A DNA stretch of 64,000 bases from Dyella_B acidisoli (GTDB taxonomy: Bacteria > Pseudomonadota > Gammaproteobacteria > Xanthomonadales > Rhodanobacteraceae), in contig NZ_CP064031.1 in NCBI RefSeq assembly GCF_049532895.1, positions 5,270,001 through 5,334,000 of the forward strand. The letters run 5' to 3'. The notes beneath the pieces were generated by a model. The model was not told the DNA's origin. It saw nothing but the letters and a program-made list of their open reading frames with translations, and searched no databases. Of the stretch, positions 9,003 to 17,507 are shown piece by piece. Made by a program: the position numbers and the translations under genes. Every line of letters starts with the position of its first letter. Positions within the stretch are counted from its first letter, which is position 1.

Positions 9003-12000
9003 TCAATGGCCCTCCAAAGCGGGCATGTTGGATGCGTGCTGCTTCTTGCGCGCTTCGCGGCGTTCCACCACGGCACGGATCAGCACGTAGAACAGCGGGG
9101 TATAGATCAAGCCGAAGATGGTCACGCCCAGCATGCCGGAGAACACCGCCACGCCCATCGCATGACGCATTTCCGCACCGGCGCCGTGCGAAGTCACCAG
9201 CGGCACCACGCCCATGATGAAGGCGATCGACGTCATCAGGATCGGGCGCAGACGCAAGCGAGCTGCTTCCAGCACCGCGTCGTAGCGCGTCATGCCCTCA
9301 TGCTGGCGTTCGCGCGCAAACTCCACGATCAGGATCGCGTTCTTGCACGCCAATCCCACCAGCACGATCAAACCGATCTGGGTGAAGATGTTGTTGTCGC
9401 CACCCGACAGCCACACACCGGCAATCGCGGACAGCAGCACCATCGGCACGATCAGGATGACCGCCAGCGGCAGCGACCAGCTCTCGTACAGCGAGGACAG
9501 CACCAGGAACACCAACAGCACGCACAAGGGGAACACGAGGATGGCGGTGTTGCCGGCCAGGATCTGCTGATACGTAAGCTCGGTCCATTCGTAGCTCATG
9601 CCGTTCGGCAGGTTGTCGTGTGCCAGCTTCTCCATCGCGGCCTGCGCCTGGCCCGAGCTGAAGCCCGGCGCCGGACCACCGTTGATTTCCGCGGTGATGT
9701 AGCCGTTGTAATGCTGCACGCGTTCCAGGCCAGCCGTGCGGCGCACGGTGACGAACGAACCGAGCGGCACCATGTCACCCTTGGCATTACGTGTCTTGAG
9801 CTGCGTGATGTCTTCCGGCTCATGACGGAACGACGGCTCCGCCGACACGTTCACCTGATACACGCGGCCGAAACGGTTGAAGTCGTTGACGTACAGCGAA
9901 CCCAGATACGCCTGCAGCGTTTCGTTGGCGTCGTTGAGATCGATACCTTCCGCCTTCGCCTTCTCGCGATTCACGTCCGCGTCGATCTGCGGCACGCTTA
10001 CCTGATAGCTGGAGAACAACCCAGCCAGCTCCGGCGTCTTGCGGCTCTGCATGACCAGGTTCTGCGTCTGCTTGAACAGCTCATCGAAACCGAGCTGGCC
10101 GCGATCTTCGATCTGGATGCGGAAACCGCCAATCGTGCCCAGACCCTGCACAGGCGGCGGCGGGAACGTCGCAATGTACGCATCCTGGATCGTCGCGAAC
10201 TTCTGGTTCAACGCCATCGCAATCGCACCGGCGGACAGCGAGGGATCGCGACGCTCCTCGAACGGCTTCAGTGTCTCGAACACGATGCCTGCGTTAGTTG
10301 CATTGGTGAAACCGTTGATCGACAGGCCAGGGAATGCCACCGCGCTCTGCACGCCAGGTTGCTTCAGTGCGATTTCCGACATGCGGCGGATCACGTCTTC
10401 CGTGCGATCCAACGACGAGGCATCCGGCAGCTGCGCAAACGACACCAGGTACTGCTTGTCCTGCTGCGGTACGAAACCGGTCGGAACGTGAGAGAAACCG
10501 AAGCCGGCGAGTGCGATCAGACCAACGTACACCACCAACGCGGCCGGCCCCTTGCCCACGATGCGGCGCACGCCGCCGACGTAACGGTCCGCGCTGCGAT
10601 GGAAAAAGGTGTTGAAGGGACGGAAGAGCCAACCCAGTGCCTTGTCCATCAGGATCGACACGCGATCCTTCGGCGCATCGTGGCCACGCAGCAGCACGGC
10701 GGCGAGCGCAGGGCTCAGGCTCAACGAGTTGAACGCGGAGATCACCGTGGAGATCGCGATGGTCAGCGCGAACTGGCGATAGAACTGGCCGGTGAGGCCG
10801 CTGATGAAGGCCGTCGGGATGAACACCGCGCACAGCACCAAGGCCGTGGCGATGATCGGTCCAGTCACTTCATTCATCGCGCGGCGAGTGGCCTCGCGCG
10901 GTGTGTAACCCAGTTCGATATTGCGCTCGACGTTCTCCACCACCACGATCGCGTCGTCCACCACGATGCCGATCGCCAGCACCAAGCCGAACAACGACAG
11001 CGCGTTGAGTGAGAAGCCTGCCAGATACATGACCGCGAACGTACCGACCAACGACACCGGCACGGCAACCAGCGGAATCACCGATGCACGCCAGGTCTGC
11101 AAGAACAGGATCACCACCAGCACGACCAGGAAGATCGCTTCCACCAGCGTGTGCGCCACCGCTTCGATCGAGCCGCGCACGAATACGGTCGGGTCGTACA
11201 CGATGTGGTATTCAATGCCCTGCGGGAACTCCTTGCTGAGCTCCTTCATCGTGGCGCGTACTTCGTTGGAGATCTGAATGGCGTTGGAGCCCGGGCGCGC
11301 AAAGATCGGAATGGCCACTGCCGGCTGGTTGTCCAGCATGCTGCGCAGCGCATATTGATTCGAGCCCAGTTCGATACGCGCGATGTCACGCAGGTGCACC
11401 ACGCTACCGTTGGCATCGGTGCGCACGATGATGTTGCCGAATTCATCGGTCGTGCTCAGGCGGCCCTGCGTGTGGATGTTGAGCTGAAAGTCGGTATTGC
11501 CTGGCACCGGCGGCGCATTCAGCGCACCGGCCGCCACCGCGACGTTCTGCTCCTGGATCGCGTGCACCACATCACCGGTGGTCATGTTGCGCTGAGCCAG
11601 CTTGTTCGGATCCAGCCACACACGCATGCTGTATTCGCCAGCGCCGAACAACTGCACGTCACCAACGCCGTCGAGTCGGGCGAGGATGTCCTTGATGTGC
11701 AGGCGCGCATAGTTCGACAGGTACAGCATGTCGTAGCGCTTATCCGGCGAAGTAAGGTGCACCACCATGGTGAGGTCGGGCGAACTCTTCTGCGTGGTCA
11801 CACCCAGGCGCTGCACTTCTTCCGGCAGACGCGGCAAGGCTTGCGACACGCGGTTCTGTACTTCCACCTGTGCATTGTTGAGATCGGTACCCAGCGCGAA
11901 GGTGACGGTCAGCGTCATCTGGCCATCGCTGGTCGCCTGCGAGGACGAATACAGCATGCCTTCCACGCCATTGATCTGCTCTTCCAGCGGCGTGGCGACG

Positions 12001-12188
12001 GTTTCACCGATCACTTCCGGGCTGGCGCCTGGATAGTTGGCGCGCACCACCACGGTGGGCGGTACCACTTCGGGATATTCGCTGATCGGCAGCTTGAACA
12101 CCGCGATGCTGCCGGCGATCACGAAGATCAGCGAAAGCACCGCGGCCATGATCGGCCGGTCGACGAAAAACTGTGCGATGTTTTTCAT
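9003..12188 (-). CDS. RND multidrug efflux pump, AcrB/MexF-type (HAE1)
   Basis: A 1,061-residue inner-membrane proton/drug antiporter. The protein starts MKNIAQFFVDRPIMAAVLS, as in AcrB-like pumps, with 12 expected membrane helices. The proton-relay Asp pair is in GIVVDDAIVVVENV and the relay Lys in LVGLACKNAILIVEFA. Large periplasmic porter loops lie between helices 1-2 and 7-8. The start at 12188 is preferred because the upstream extension reads through a palindromic repeat. It lies between the adaptor gene (191 bases upstream, with a repeat pair between) and the outer-membrane factor. Organisation and the divergent LysR gene resemble mexEF-oprN, but substrates are not deducible. Confidence 0.93.
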   Translation of the reverse strand: MKNIAQFFVDRPIMAAVLSLIFVIAGSIAVFKLPISEYPEVVPPTVVVRANYPGASPEVIGETVATPLEEQINGVEGMLYSSSQATSDGQMTLTVTFALGTDLNNAQVEVQNRVSQALPRLPEEVQRLGVTTQKSSPDLTMVVHLTSPDKRYDMLYLSNYARLHIKDILARLDGVGDVQLFGAGEYSMRVWLDPNKLAQRNMTTGDVVHAIQEQNVAVAAGALNAPPVPGNTDFQLNIHTQGRLSTTDEFGNIIVRTDANGSVVHLRDIARIELGSNQYALRSMLDNQPAVAIPIFARPGSNAIQISNEVRATMKELSKEFPQGIEYHIVYDPTVFVRGSIEAVAHTLVEAIFLVVLVVILFLQTWRASVIPLVAVPVSLVGTFAVMYLAGFSLNALSLFGLVLAIGIVVDDAIVVVENVERNIELGYTPREATRRAMNEVTGPIIATALVLCAVFIPTAFISGLTGQFYRQFALTIAISTVISAFNSLSLSPALAAVLLRGHDAPKDRVSILMDKALGWLFRPFNTFFHRSADRYVGGVRRIVGKGPAALVVYVGLIALAGFGFSHVPTGFVPQQDKQYLVSFAQLPDASSLDRTEDVIRRMSEIALKQPGVQSAVAFPGLSINGFTNATNAGIVFETLKPFEERRDPSLSAGAIAMALNQKFATIQDAYIATFPPPPVQGLGTIGGFRIQIEDRGQLGFDELFKQTQNLVMQSRKTPELAGLFSSYQVSVPQIDADVNREKAKAEGIDLNDANETLQAYLGSLYVNDFNRFGRVYQVNVSAEPSFRHEPEDITQLKTRNAKGDMVPLGSFVTVRRTAGLERVQHYNGYITAEINGGPAPGFSSGQAQAAMEKLAHDNLPNGMSYEWTELTYQQILAGNTAILVFPLCVLLVFLVLSSLYESWSLPLAVILIVPMVLLSAIAGVWLSGGDNNIFTQIGLIVLVGLACKNAILIVEFARERQHEGMTRYDAVLEAARLRLRPILMTSIAFIMGVVPLVTSHGAGAEMRHAMGVAVFSGMLGVTIFGLIYTPLFYVLIRAVVERREARKKQHASNMPALEGH

Positions 12189-12220
12189 GGAAAGTTCTCT
12201 CTCATTCTTGCCGCAAAGTG

Positions 12221-12371
12221 CTCCCTCTCCCCTCCGGGGAGAGGGTTGGGGTGAGGGGAGCACACTCGCGAAGATGTAGATGTCAGGCCGCTCTTGACGT
12301 GACTTAGTCGCAAGATTGGCCCCTCACCTCAGTCCTCTCCCCCGTCCTCAATCAAAGACGGGGAGAGGAGG
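12221..12371. repeat. family A REPIN-like inverted repeat pair, copy 1
   Basis: Two related palindromes in opposite orientation. The first (12221-12260) has arms CCCTCTCCCC/GGGGAGAGGG followed by TTGGGGTGAGGGG. The second (12319-12371) begins CCCCTCACCTCAG and has arms of CCTCTCCCC/GGGGAGAGG type. The pair lies between the efflux adaptor and pump genes. Similar pairs occur at 14802-14950 and 60664-60797. The layout matches REPINs, which are usually mobilised by RAYT transposases; none is present in this window. Confidence 0.85.
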
Positions 12372-12379
12372 CAAAAGCT

Positions 12380-13642
12380 TCAACCCTGTGGCTTCTGCGG
12401 ATTCCTGTTATCAGCCTGCGCCGTGCGCGAATCATTGCCATCCGGATTCGTCGCCGCCGCATCTACCAGCGCCTTGTCCTGCGCATCCAGGCGGTGTTCC
12501 ATCGTCACTTGCTGCGGATTCACTTCCGCACCCGGACGCACGTGCTGGAGGCCATTCACCACCACCACATCACCGGCGGCGAGACCGTCATTGATCACAC
12601 GCAAACCGTGGAACAGCGGACCCGGCGCCACCTTGCGGTACTGCACCTTGTGCTGGCCATCCACCACGTAGACGAACTGATTGCTTAGATCAGTGCCGAG
12701 CGCGCGATCGTCGATCAGCACGCGCGGACGCGGCTGTCCTGCTTGCAGATGCACGCGTGCATACAAGCCCGGTGTGAGCAGACCGTTTTCTTCATCGAAC
12801 ACGGCGCGCAAACGCATCGTGCCCGAGCCCACACGCACCTGGTTATCGACGAAGTCGATGCGGCCTTCATGTGGATAGCCTTGCTCGTCCGCCAAACCCA
12901 TGGTGGCTTCGATGCGCGGCGCGTGACCGTTCTTGATGGTCTCGCGACGCAGGCGATCGAGCTTCAGCCAGGTCTGTTCGTCCACGTCGAAATACACGTA
13001 GACCGGATTCACCGACACCACGGTGGTGAGCACGTCCGCGCTGGAAACCAGGTTGCCCGGCTGGATGCGCGCATTGCTTACGCGGCCATCGATGGGTGCG
13101 CGCACGTCGGTCCACCCGAGATCGAGCTTGGCCGTAGCCAGCGCCGCGGTGGATGCCGCCAGGGTTGCCTTGGCACTTTGCTCGCCAGTGTTCTGGCTGT
13201 CGGCTTCTTCCTGCGAAATCGCATGCTGAGCCAGCAGTTTCCGTGCGCGCGCGGCATTGGCTTGCGCCAGGCCGAGTTGCGCCTGTGACTGCGCCACGTT
13301 GGCGGTCAGCCGATCGACCTCGGCCTGGAACGGACGCGGATCGATGCGAAACAACACGTCGCCCTTATGGACTTCAGTGCCTTCCTTGAACTGCACGGTT
13401 TCTACGTAACCGTTCACCCGCGGGCGTACGTCGACCGAATCGACCGCCTGCAGTTGGCCGGTGAAGTCCGCGCTGTCGCTAATGGGGCGCACCACCACTG
13501 TGGCGACGGTGACCTCGGGCGGGCCGCCTTGTCCGCCGCCGGCGCCTTGGGCTTGGGCGCTTCCGCCGTGGCTGCCCAGCAGCGCCCAACTGCCGGCAAT
13601 AGCTGCTATGACCAGACTGGCCAAGATGGCTTTCTTTAACAT
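12380..13642 (-). CDS. RND efflux periplasmic adaptor (MexE/AcrA-type)
   Basis: A 420-residue membrane-fusion protein and first gene of the efflux operon. It has an N-terminal membrane anchor (ILASLVIAAIAGSWALLG) with no lipobox, a biotinyl-lipoyl half-motif (VDVRPRVNGYVETVQFKEGTEVHKGDVLFRIDPRPFQAEV), a helical hairpin (about 110-170), a beta-barrel (about 215-300) and a membrane-proximal domain. The ATG at 13642 has GGGAG 7 bases upstream. It joins the pump to the outer-membrane duct. The divergent LysR gene starts 168 bases away, and the spacer holds an inverted repeat suited to a LysR operator. Confidence 0.93.
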   Translation of the reverse strand: MLKKAILASLVIAAIAGSWALLGSHGGSAQAQGAGGGQGGPPEVTVATVVVRPISDSADFTGQLQAVDSVDVRPRVNGYVETVQFKEGTEVHKGDVLFRIDPRPFQAEVDRLTANVAQSQAQLGLAQANAARARKLLAQHAISQEEADSQNTGEQSAKATLAASTAALATAKLDLGWTDVRAPIDGRVSNARIQPGNLVSSADVLTTVVSVNPVYVYFDVDEQTWLKLDRLRRETIKNGHAPRIEATMGLADEQGYPHEGRIDFVDNQVRVGSGTMRLRAVFDEENGLLTPGLYARVHLQAGQPRPRVLIDDRALGTDLSNQFVYVVDGQHKVQYRKVAPGPLFHGLRVINDGLAAGDVVVVNGLQHVRPGAEVNPQQVTMEHRLDAQDKALVDAAATNPDGNDSRTAQADNRNPQKPQG

Positions 13643-13749
13643 CGTTCGCTCCCTTGGATCGTTCATTGCCGCATTGCAGCAAGATTTTCTAGGGAACGAA
13701 TAATGGGTATACCGTACAGTTTAGAAAATCCGTTTCTTGCGCAAGCCAC

Positions 13750-13768
13750 TCGTGACTCTCAATCACGA
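13750..13768. promoter_or_regulatory. inverted repeat TCGTGA-N7-TCACGA, candidate LysR operator
   Basis: A 6-7-6 inverted repeat in the 168-base spacer between the efflux adaptor gene and the divergent LysR gene, about 43 bases before the LysR ATG. LysR regulators typically bind imperfect dyads of about this size between divergent genes. The operator role is inference. Confidence 0.5.
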
Positions 13769-13810
13769 ATGGGTGCATAATCACCAGCAGAACGTCTTTT
13801 GGAACGTGCT

Positions 13811-14791
13811 ATGGAAGACTTTTCTGCCATTTCTGCTTTTGTCCGCGTCGTGGAAGCGAAGAGTTTTGCGTCCGCGGCGGCCCAGCTCGGCATGACCCCG
13901 TCCGGCGTCAGCCGCGCCGTCTCCCGGTTGGAGGAACACTTGGGCGTCCGCCTGCTGTTCCGCTCCACCCGCACCTTGCGCCTTACCGACGATGGCGCCT
14001 CGTTCTATACACGTTGCAAGGAGATCCTGACCGATCTCGCCGAAGCGACCGAATCCCTGGGCTATGCCCACCGCAAGCCGCAAGGCAAGCTGCGGGTGGG
14101 CATGTCGGCCTCGATCGGCCGTACCACGATCGTGCCCAAACTGAGTGAATTCCAGCATCGGTATCCGGAGATCCGCCTGGAATTGATGATGTGCGACTTC
14201 CCGTACGACCTGAACGAGGAAGGCGTGGACTGCGCCATCCGCATGGGCGAGCTGGAAGATTCCAGCCTGATCGCGCGCAAGATCGGCCACCTGCGCAACG
14301 TACTGCTGGCCTCACCGGAATACCTCGAACGCTACGGCACGCCGGCCAGCATCGACGAGCTCAAGAACCATCGCTGCATCAACTACGTCTACCAGAACGG
14401 CAAGCCGCGACAGTGGTCGTTCGACATGCCCGATGGCCGCATCGAAGTGGACGTCAACGCGCATTTGCTGATCAACGACGGCGAATCGGTAATCCAGGCA
14501 GCCATGGCGGGCTTGGGCATCATCCAGGCGCCGCACGTGATGGCGACGTGCGCGCTGGAGGTGGGCAAGCTCGAGCCGATCCTCACCAACACGGTGTCCA
14601 CCGGCAAGAACGTGTGGATCGTGTATCCGCAGAAGAAACATCTGTCGGCGCGCGTGCAGGCCTTTATCGAGTGGGCGCGCGAGTTGTTTGAGCGGCCCTT
14701 CGAATCGGTGTGTCCGATTGCGCCGGTGGTGGAGGCGTTCAGGCCGCCGTTGCCGACGGCACGGAAAGAAAAGGCGGTACGTACGCAGTGA
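13811..14791 (+). CDS. LysR-family regulator divergent from the efflux operon
   Basis: A 326-residue LysR protein with an N-terminal winged HTH (residues 1-60, with SFASAAAQLGMTPSGVSRAVSRLEEHLGVRLLFRSTRTLRLT) and a periplasmic-binding-like effector domain (about 88-290). The CrgA/AaeR-like branch is suggested by FYTRCKEIL and by LIARKIGHLRNVLLASPEYLERYGTP. A C-terminal extension after residue 290 (PFESVCPIAPVVEAFRPPL) is unusual. The ATG at 13811 is used; an in-frame TTG four codons upstream is less likely. Position makes it the probable regulator of the RND operon, as MexT is for mexEF-oprN. Confidence 0.88.
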   Translation: MEDFSAISAFVRVVEAKSFASAAAQLGMTPSGVSRAVSRLEEHLGVRLLFRSTRTLRLTDDGASFYTRCKEILTDLAEATESLGYAHRKPQGKLRVGMSASIGRTTIVPKLSEFQHRYPEIRLELMMCDFPYDLNEEGVDCAIRMGELEDSSLIARKIGHLRNVLLASPEYLERYGTPASIDELKNHRCINYVYQNGKPRQWSFDMPDGRIEVDVNAHLLINDGESVIQAAMAGLGIIQAPHVMATCALEVGKLEPILTNTVSTGKNVWIVYPQKKHLSARVQAFIEWARELFERPFESVCPIAPVVEAFRPPLPTARKEKAVRTQ

Positions 14792-14801
14792 CGCGCTTTA
14801 A

Positions 14802-14950
14802 CCCCCTCTCCCCTTCGGGCAGAGGGCTGGGGTGAGGGGCCAACCTCGCCCGATGTACGTTAGTGCGAAGAGCAAAAAGCGTAACTCGCACGCACCACTG
14901 CGTTGCCATGCAAGCCTTGTCCCCTCACCCTAACCCTCTCCCCGCGGGGT
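14802..14950. repeat. family A REPIN-like inverted repeat pair, copy 2
   Basis: The first palindrome (14802-14841) contains CCCTCTCCCCTTCGGGCAGAGGG then CTGGGGTGAGGGG; the second (14920-14950) is its inverse, CCCCTCACCCTAACCCTCTCCCC plus GCGGGG. The pair fills the space between the converging ends of the LysR gene and uppP. Same organisation as the pairs at 12221 and 60664. Confidence 0.85.
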
Positions 14951-14952
14951 GT

Positions 14953-15750
14953 TTAGGTGCCGGTCGGAACCAACAGCAACAGTGCAGCCCCAAGCGCAAT
15001 GCGATACCACGCAAACCACGTGAAGCGATGCGTGCGGATGTAGCCGAGCAACCACTTCACCGCGGCGAAGGCCACCACCAGCGACACCACGAAGCCAACG
15101 ATCAGTGCGCTCCAGTCTTCATGCGCGGCGCCGCCACTCTTGAGCACCTTCAATAGCTCATAGCCCGTCGCTGCATACATGGTCGGAATGCCGACCAGAA
15201 ACGAAAATTCCGTGGCGGCGGGACGATTGCTTGTGCCCGCGAGCATCGCCGTGAAAATCGTCGCCCCGGAGCGCGACGTCCCAGGAAACACACCCGCCAC
15301 GATCTGCGCAATGCCAACCAGGATTGCGACACGCCAAGTCACCTCACTGCGATCCACCTGCCGCGCGGCAATGGCCTCCGCGCCCAGAATCCAAAACCCG
15401 CCAATCAACAACGCCCACGCAATCGGCGTCACGGTTTCCGGCAGCTTGAAGCCGTAGTGCGTCACCACGAAGCCCAGCACGCAGGTGATCAGGAACGCCA
15501 CGAACAGCTTCAGCAAGTACGCTCGGTTAGCCGGCTCTTGCCACTGCGTGAGCAACTGCCAGATGCGCTTCCAATAAATGAAGGTAATGGCGAGGATCGC
15601 GCCAGCCTGGATACCCACATTGAACAAGTCTGAGCGGGCGCCGAGGCCAAAGCTTTCCGCAATCAGCAGGTGTCCGGTACTGGAGACGGGCAGGAATTCG
15701 GTAATACCCTCGATGATGCCGAGCAGAATCACATGGACAAGATCATGCAC
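14953..15750 (-). CDS. uppP: undecaprenyl-diphosphatase
   Basis: A 265-residue inner-membrane enzyme that dephosphorylates undecaprenyl diphosphate to recycle the lipid carrier of peptidoglycan synthesis; the family was first known for bacitracin resistance (BacA). The two signature motifs are intact: EGITEFLPVSSTGHL near the N-terminus and PGTSRSGATI mid-protein; hydrophobic segments cover most of the rest. I place the start at a GTG (15750) because a clean AAGGAG lies 8 bases upstream, and the longer in-frame extension would begin inside that ribosome-binding site. Stands alone. Confidence 0.93.
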   Translation of the reverse strand: MHDLVHVILLGIIEGITEFLPVSSTGHLLIAESFGLGARSDLFNVGIQAGAILAITFIYWKRIWQLLTQWQEPANRAYLLKLFVAFLITCVLGFVVTHYGFKLPETVTPIAWALLIGGFWILGAEAIAARQVDRSEVTWRVAILVGIAQIVAGVFPGTSRSGATIFTAMLAGTSNRPAATEFSFLVGIPTMYAATGYELLKVLKSGGAAHEDWSALIVGFVVSLVVAFAAVKWLLGYIRTHRFTWFAWYRIALGAALLLLVPTGT

Positions 15751-15861
15751 GCGGAAAACTCCTTGGGGCAAAGCGGCAGGGCAGCTTGGTCGGTAAGAAA
15801 AACGGTATAGCTTAAGACTTAGTTCTTCCTTGCAGGCTGGTTAAATGAGCAGGCTTGTTTA

Positions 15862-15876
15862 GCACCAATAAGGTGC
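15862..15876. promoter_or_regulatory. NtrC-type enhancer site GCAC-N7-GTGC
   Basis: The palindrome GCACCAATAAGGTGC matches the GCAC-N7-GTGC core of NtrC sites. It sits about 85 bases upstream of a sigma54 promoter, a usual enhancer distance. A further GGTGC half-site follows at 15893-15897. Binding is inferred. Confidence 0.65.
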
Positions 15877-15960
15877 AAATACGCCATAAATTGGTGCAAA
15901 AGCTGTCTGCGCAAAATGTGCCTGCTTGTGCAATCCATTGAAGTAAAAAGTGTTTTAAAG

Positions 15961-15977
15961 TTGGTACGGTGCTTGCC
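15961..15977 (+). promoter_or_regulatory. sigma54 promoter of glnA
   Basis: TTGGTACGGTGCTTGCC fits the sigma54 consensus, with GG (15963-15964) and GC (15975-15976) separated by exactly 10 bases. The expected transcript start near 15988 leaves a short leader before the glnA ATG at 16025. Confidence 0.75.
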
Positions 15978-16024
15978 TTAGTGCACGCGCGACCCCCATT
16001 CACGTACTCCTATCGAGGTTCTAC

Positions 16025-17434
16025 ATGTCCGCCAAGAAAGTGCTCGACCTGATCCAGGAAAAAGAGGTCGAGTTCGTCGACCTGCGTTTCGCCGACATGC
16101 TCGGCAAGCACCATCACGTCACCTTCCCGGCTCATGCCATCGACGAGTCCACTTTCGAAGACGGCAAGATGTTCGACGGTTCCTCGATCTCCGGTTGGAA
16201 GGGCATCAACGAGTCGGACATGGTGCTGCTGCCTGACCCGGCGACCGCCTACCTCGATCCGTTCAGCGCCCACACCCAGCTCGTCCTGCATTGCGATGTG
16301 CTGGAGCCGAGCACCATGCAGGCCTACGGCCGCGATCCGCGCTCCATCGCCAAGCGCGCCGAAGCGTTCCTGAAGTCCACGGGCGTGGCCGACACCGCTT
16401 TCTTTGGTCCGGAGCCGGAATTCTTCATCTTCGATTCCGTGCGTTGGCAGAACGACATGGGCCGCGTGTTCTACGAAATCGAATCGCAGGAAGCCGCGTG
16501 GAGTTCGCGCTTCAAGTACGACGAAGGCAACAGCGGCCATCGTCCGGGCGTGAAGGGTGGCTACTTCCCGGTCAGCCCGGTCGATTCGCTGGGCGATCTG
16601 CGCGCCGACATGTGCAAGGTGCTGGAATCGCTCGGCCAAGAAGTGGAAGTGCATCACCACGAAGTGGCCAATGCGGGCCAGTGCGAGATCGGCGTCAAGT
16701 TCAACACCCTGGTGCAGAAGGCCGACGAGCTGATGACGCTGAAGTACGTCATCAAGAACGTCGCGCACCAGAACGGCAAGACTGTCACCTTCATGCCCAA
16801 GCCGATCGTCGGCGACAACGGCAGCGGCATGCATGTGCATCAGTCGCTGAGCAAAGACGGCAAGAACCTGTTCTCCGGTGACCTTTACGGCGGCTTGTCG
16901 CAGCTCGCGCTGTGGTACATCGGCGGCATCTTCAAGCACGCCAAGGCCATCAACGCGTTTGCCAACTCCACCACCAACAGCTACAAGCGCCTGGTGCCGG
17001 GCTTCGAAGCGCCGGTGATGCTGGCCTATTCCGCGCGCAACCGCTCGGCGAGCTGCCGCATTCCGTTCGTGTCGAATCCGAAGGGCCGCCGCATCGAAGT
17101 GCGCTTCCCCGATCCGATGCAATCGGGCTACCTCACCTTCACCGCGCTGATGATGGCGGGTCTGGACGGCATCTTGAACAAGATCGATCCGGGTGCGCCG
17201 GCCGACAAGGATCTCTACGATCTGCCGCCCGAAGAAGAGAAGAACATCCCGCAGGTGTGCTCCAGCCTCGACGCTGCGCTGGAAGCGCTGGACAAGGATC
17301 GCGACTTCCTCAAGGCCGGTGGCGTATTCACCGACGACTTCATCGATGCCTACATCGAACTGAAGATGCAGGAAGTGACGCGCTACCGCGCCAGCACGCA
17401 TCCGCTGGAATTCCAGATGTACTACGCGATCTGA
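16025..17434 (+). CDS. glnA: glutamine synthetase, type I
   Basis: A 469-residue GSI enzyme that makes glutamine from glutamate, ammonia and ATP. The beta-grasp N-domain (VEFVDLRFADMLGKHHHVTFPA) and catalytic domain are complete, with DGSSISGW, FFGPEPEFFIFD, the NGSGMHVHQS ATP/metal segment, and the RSASCRIP loop. Tyr398 in KDLYDLPPEE is the adenylylation site, so activity should also be controlled by GlnE. GAGG lies 6 bases before the ATG. Upstream NtrC and sigma54 sites indicate induction under nitrogen limitation, and a strong hairpin terminator follows the stop. It is not flanked by ntrBC here. Confidence 0.97.
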   Translation: MSAKKVLDLIQEKEVEFVDLRFADMLGKHHHVTFPAHAIDESTFEDGKMFDGSSISGWKGINESDMVLLPDPATAYLDPFSAHTQLVLHCDVLEPSTMQAYGRDPRSIAKRAEAFLKSTGVADTAFFGPEPEFFIFDSVRWQNDMGRVFYEIESQEAAWSSRFKYDEGNSGHRPGVKGGYFPVSPVDSLGDLRADMCKVLESLGQEVEVHHHEVANAGQCEIGVKFNTLVQKADELMTLKYVIKNVAHQNGKTVTFMPKPIVGDNGSGMHVHQSLSKDGKNLFSGDLYGGLSQLALWYIGGIFKHAKAINAFANSTTNSYKRLVPGFEAPVMLAYSARNRSASCRIPFVSNPKGRRIEVRFPDPMQSGYLTFTALMMAGLDGILNKIDPGAPADKDLYDLPPEEEKNIPQVCSSLDAALEALDKDRDFLKAGGVFTDDFIDAYIELKMQEVTRYRASTHPLEFQMYYAI

Positions 17435-17454
17435 TCGCGATTGCGATGGATGCA

Positions 17455-17489
17455 AAAAACACCGGGCGCTTCGGCGCCCGTTGTTTTTT
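17455..17489. terminator. bidirectional intrinsic terminator
   Basis: Perfect 7-bp stem CGGGCGC (17463-17469) / GCGCCCG (17474-17480) with a TTCG loop, flanked by AAAAAAC on the left and TTGTTTTTT on the right. It should stop glnA transcripts and those of the convergent M60-like gene. Confidence 0.88.
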
Positions 17490-17507
17490 GTGCATGCAGC
17501 GTGTGTG

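Noticed and set aside
9006..11012. Long plus-strand reading frame (668 codons) opposite the RND pump
   Set aside because: Composition (His, Gln, Arg runs) is typical of antisense shadows in GC-rich DNA, and no ribosome-binding site or motif is present.
12189..12263. Longer N-terminus for the AcrB-like pump
   Set aside because: The extra residues are translated from a palindromic repeat; AcrB-type proteins begin at the MKNIAQFF-like sequence.
15751..15771. Longer N-terminus for uppP starting at a TTG
   Set aside because: The extension would contain the AAGGAG ribosome-binding site of the GTG start, and family members begin near VHDLVHVILLG.
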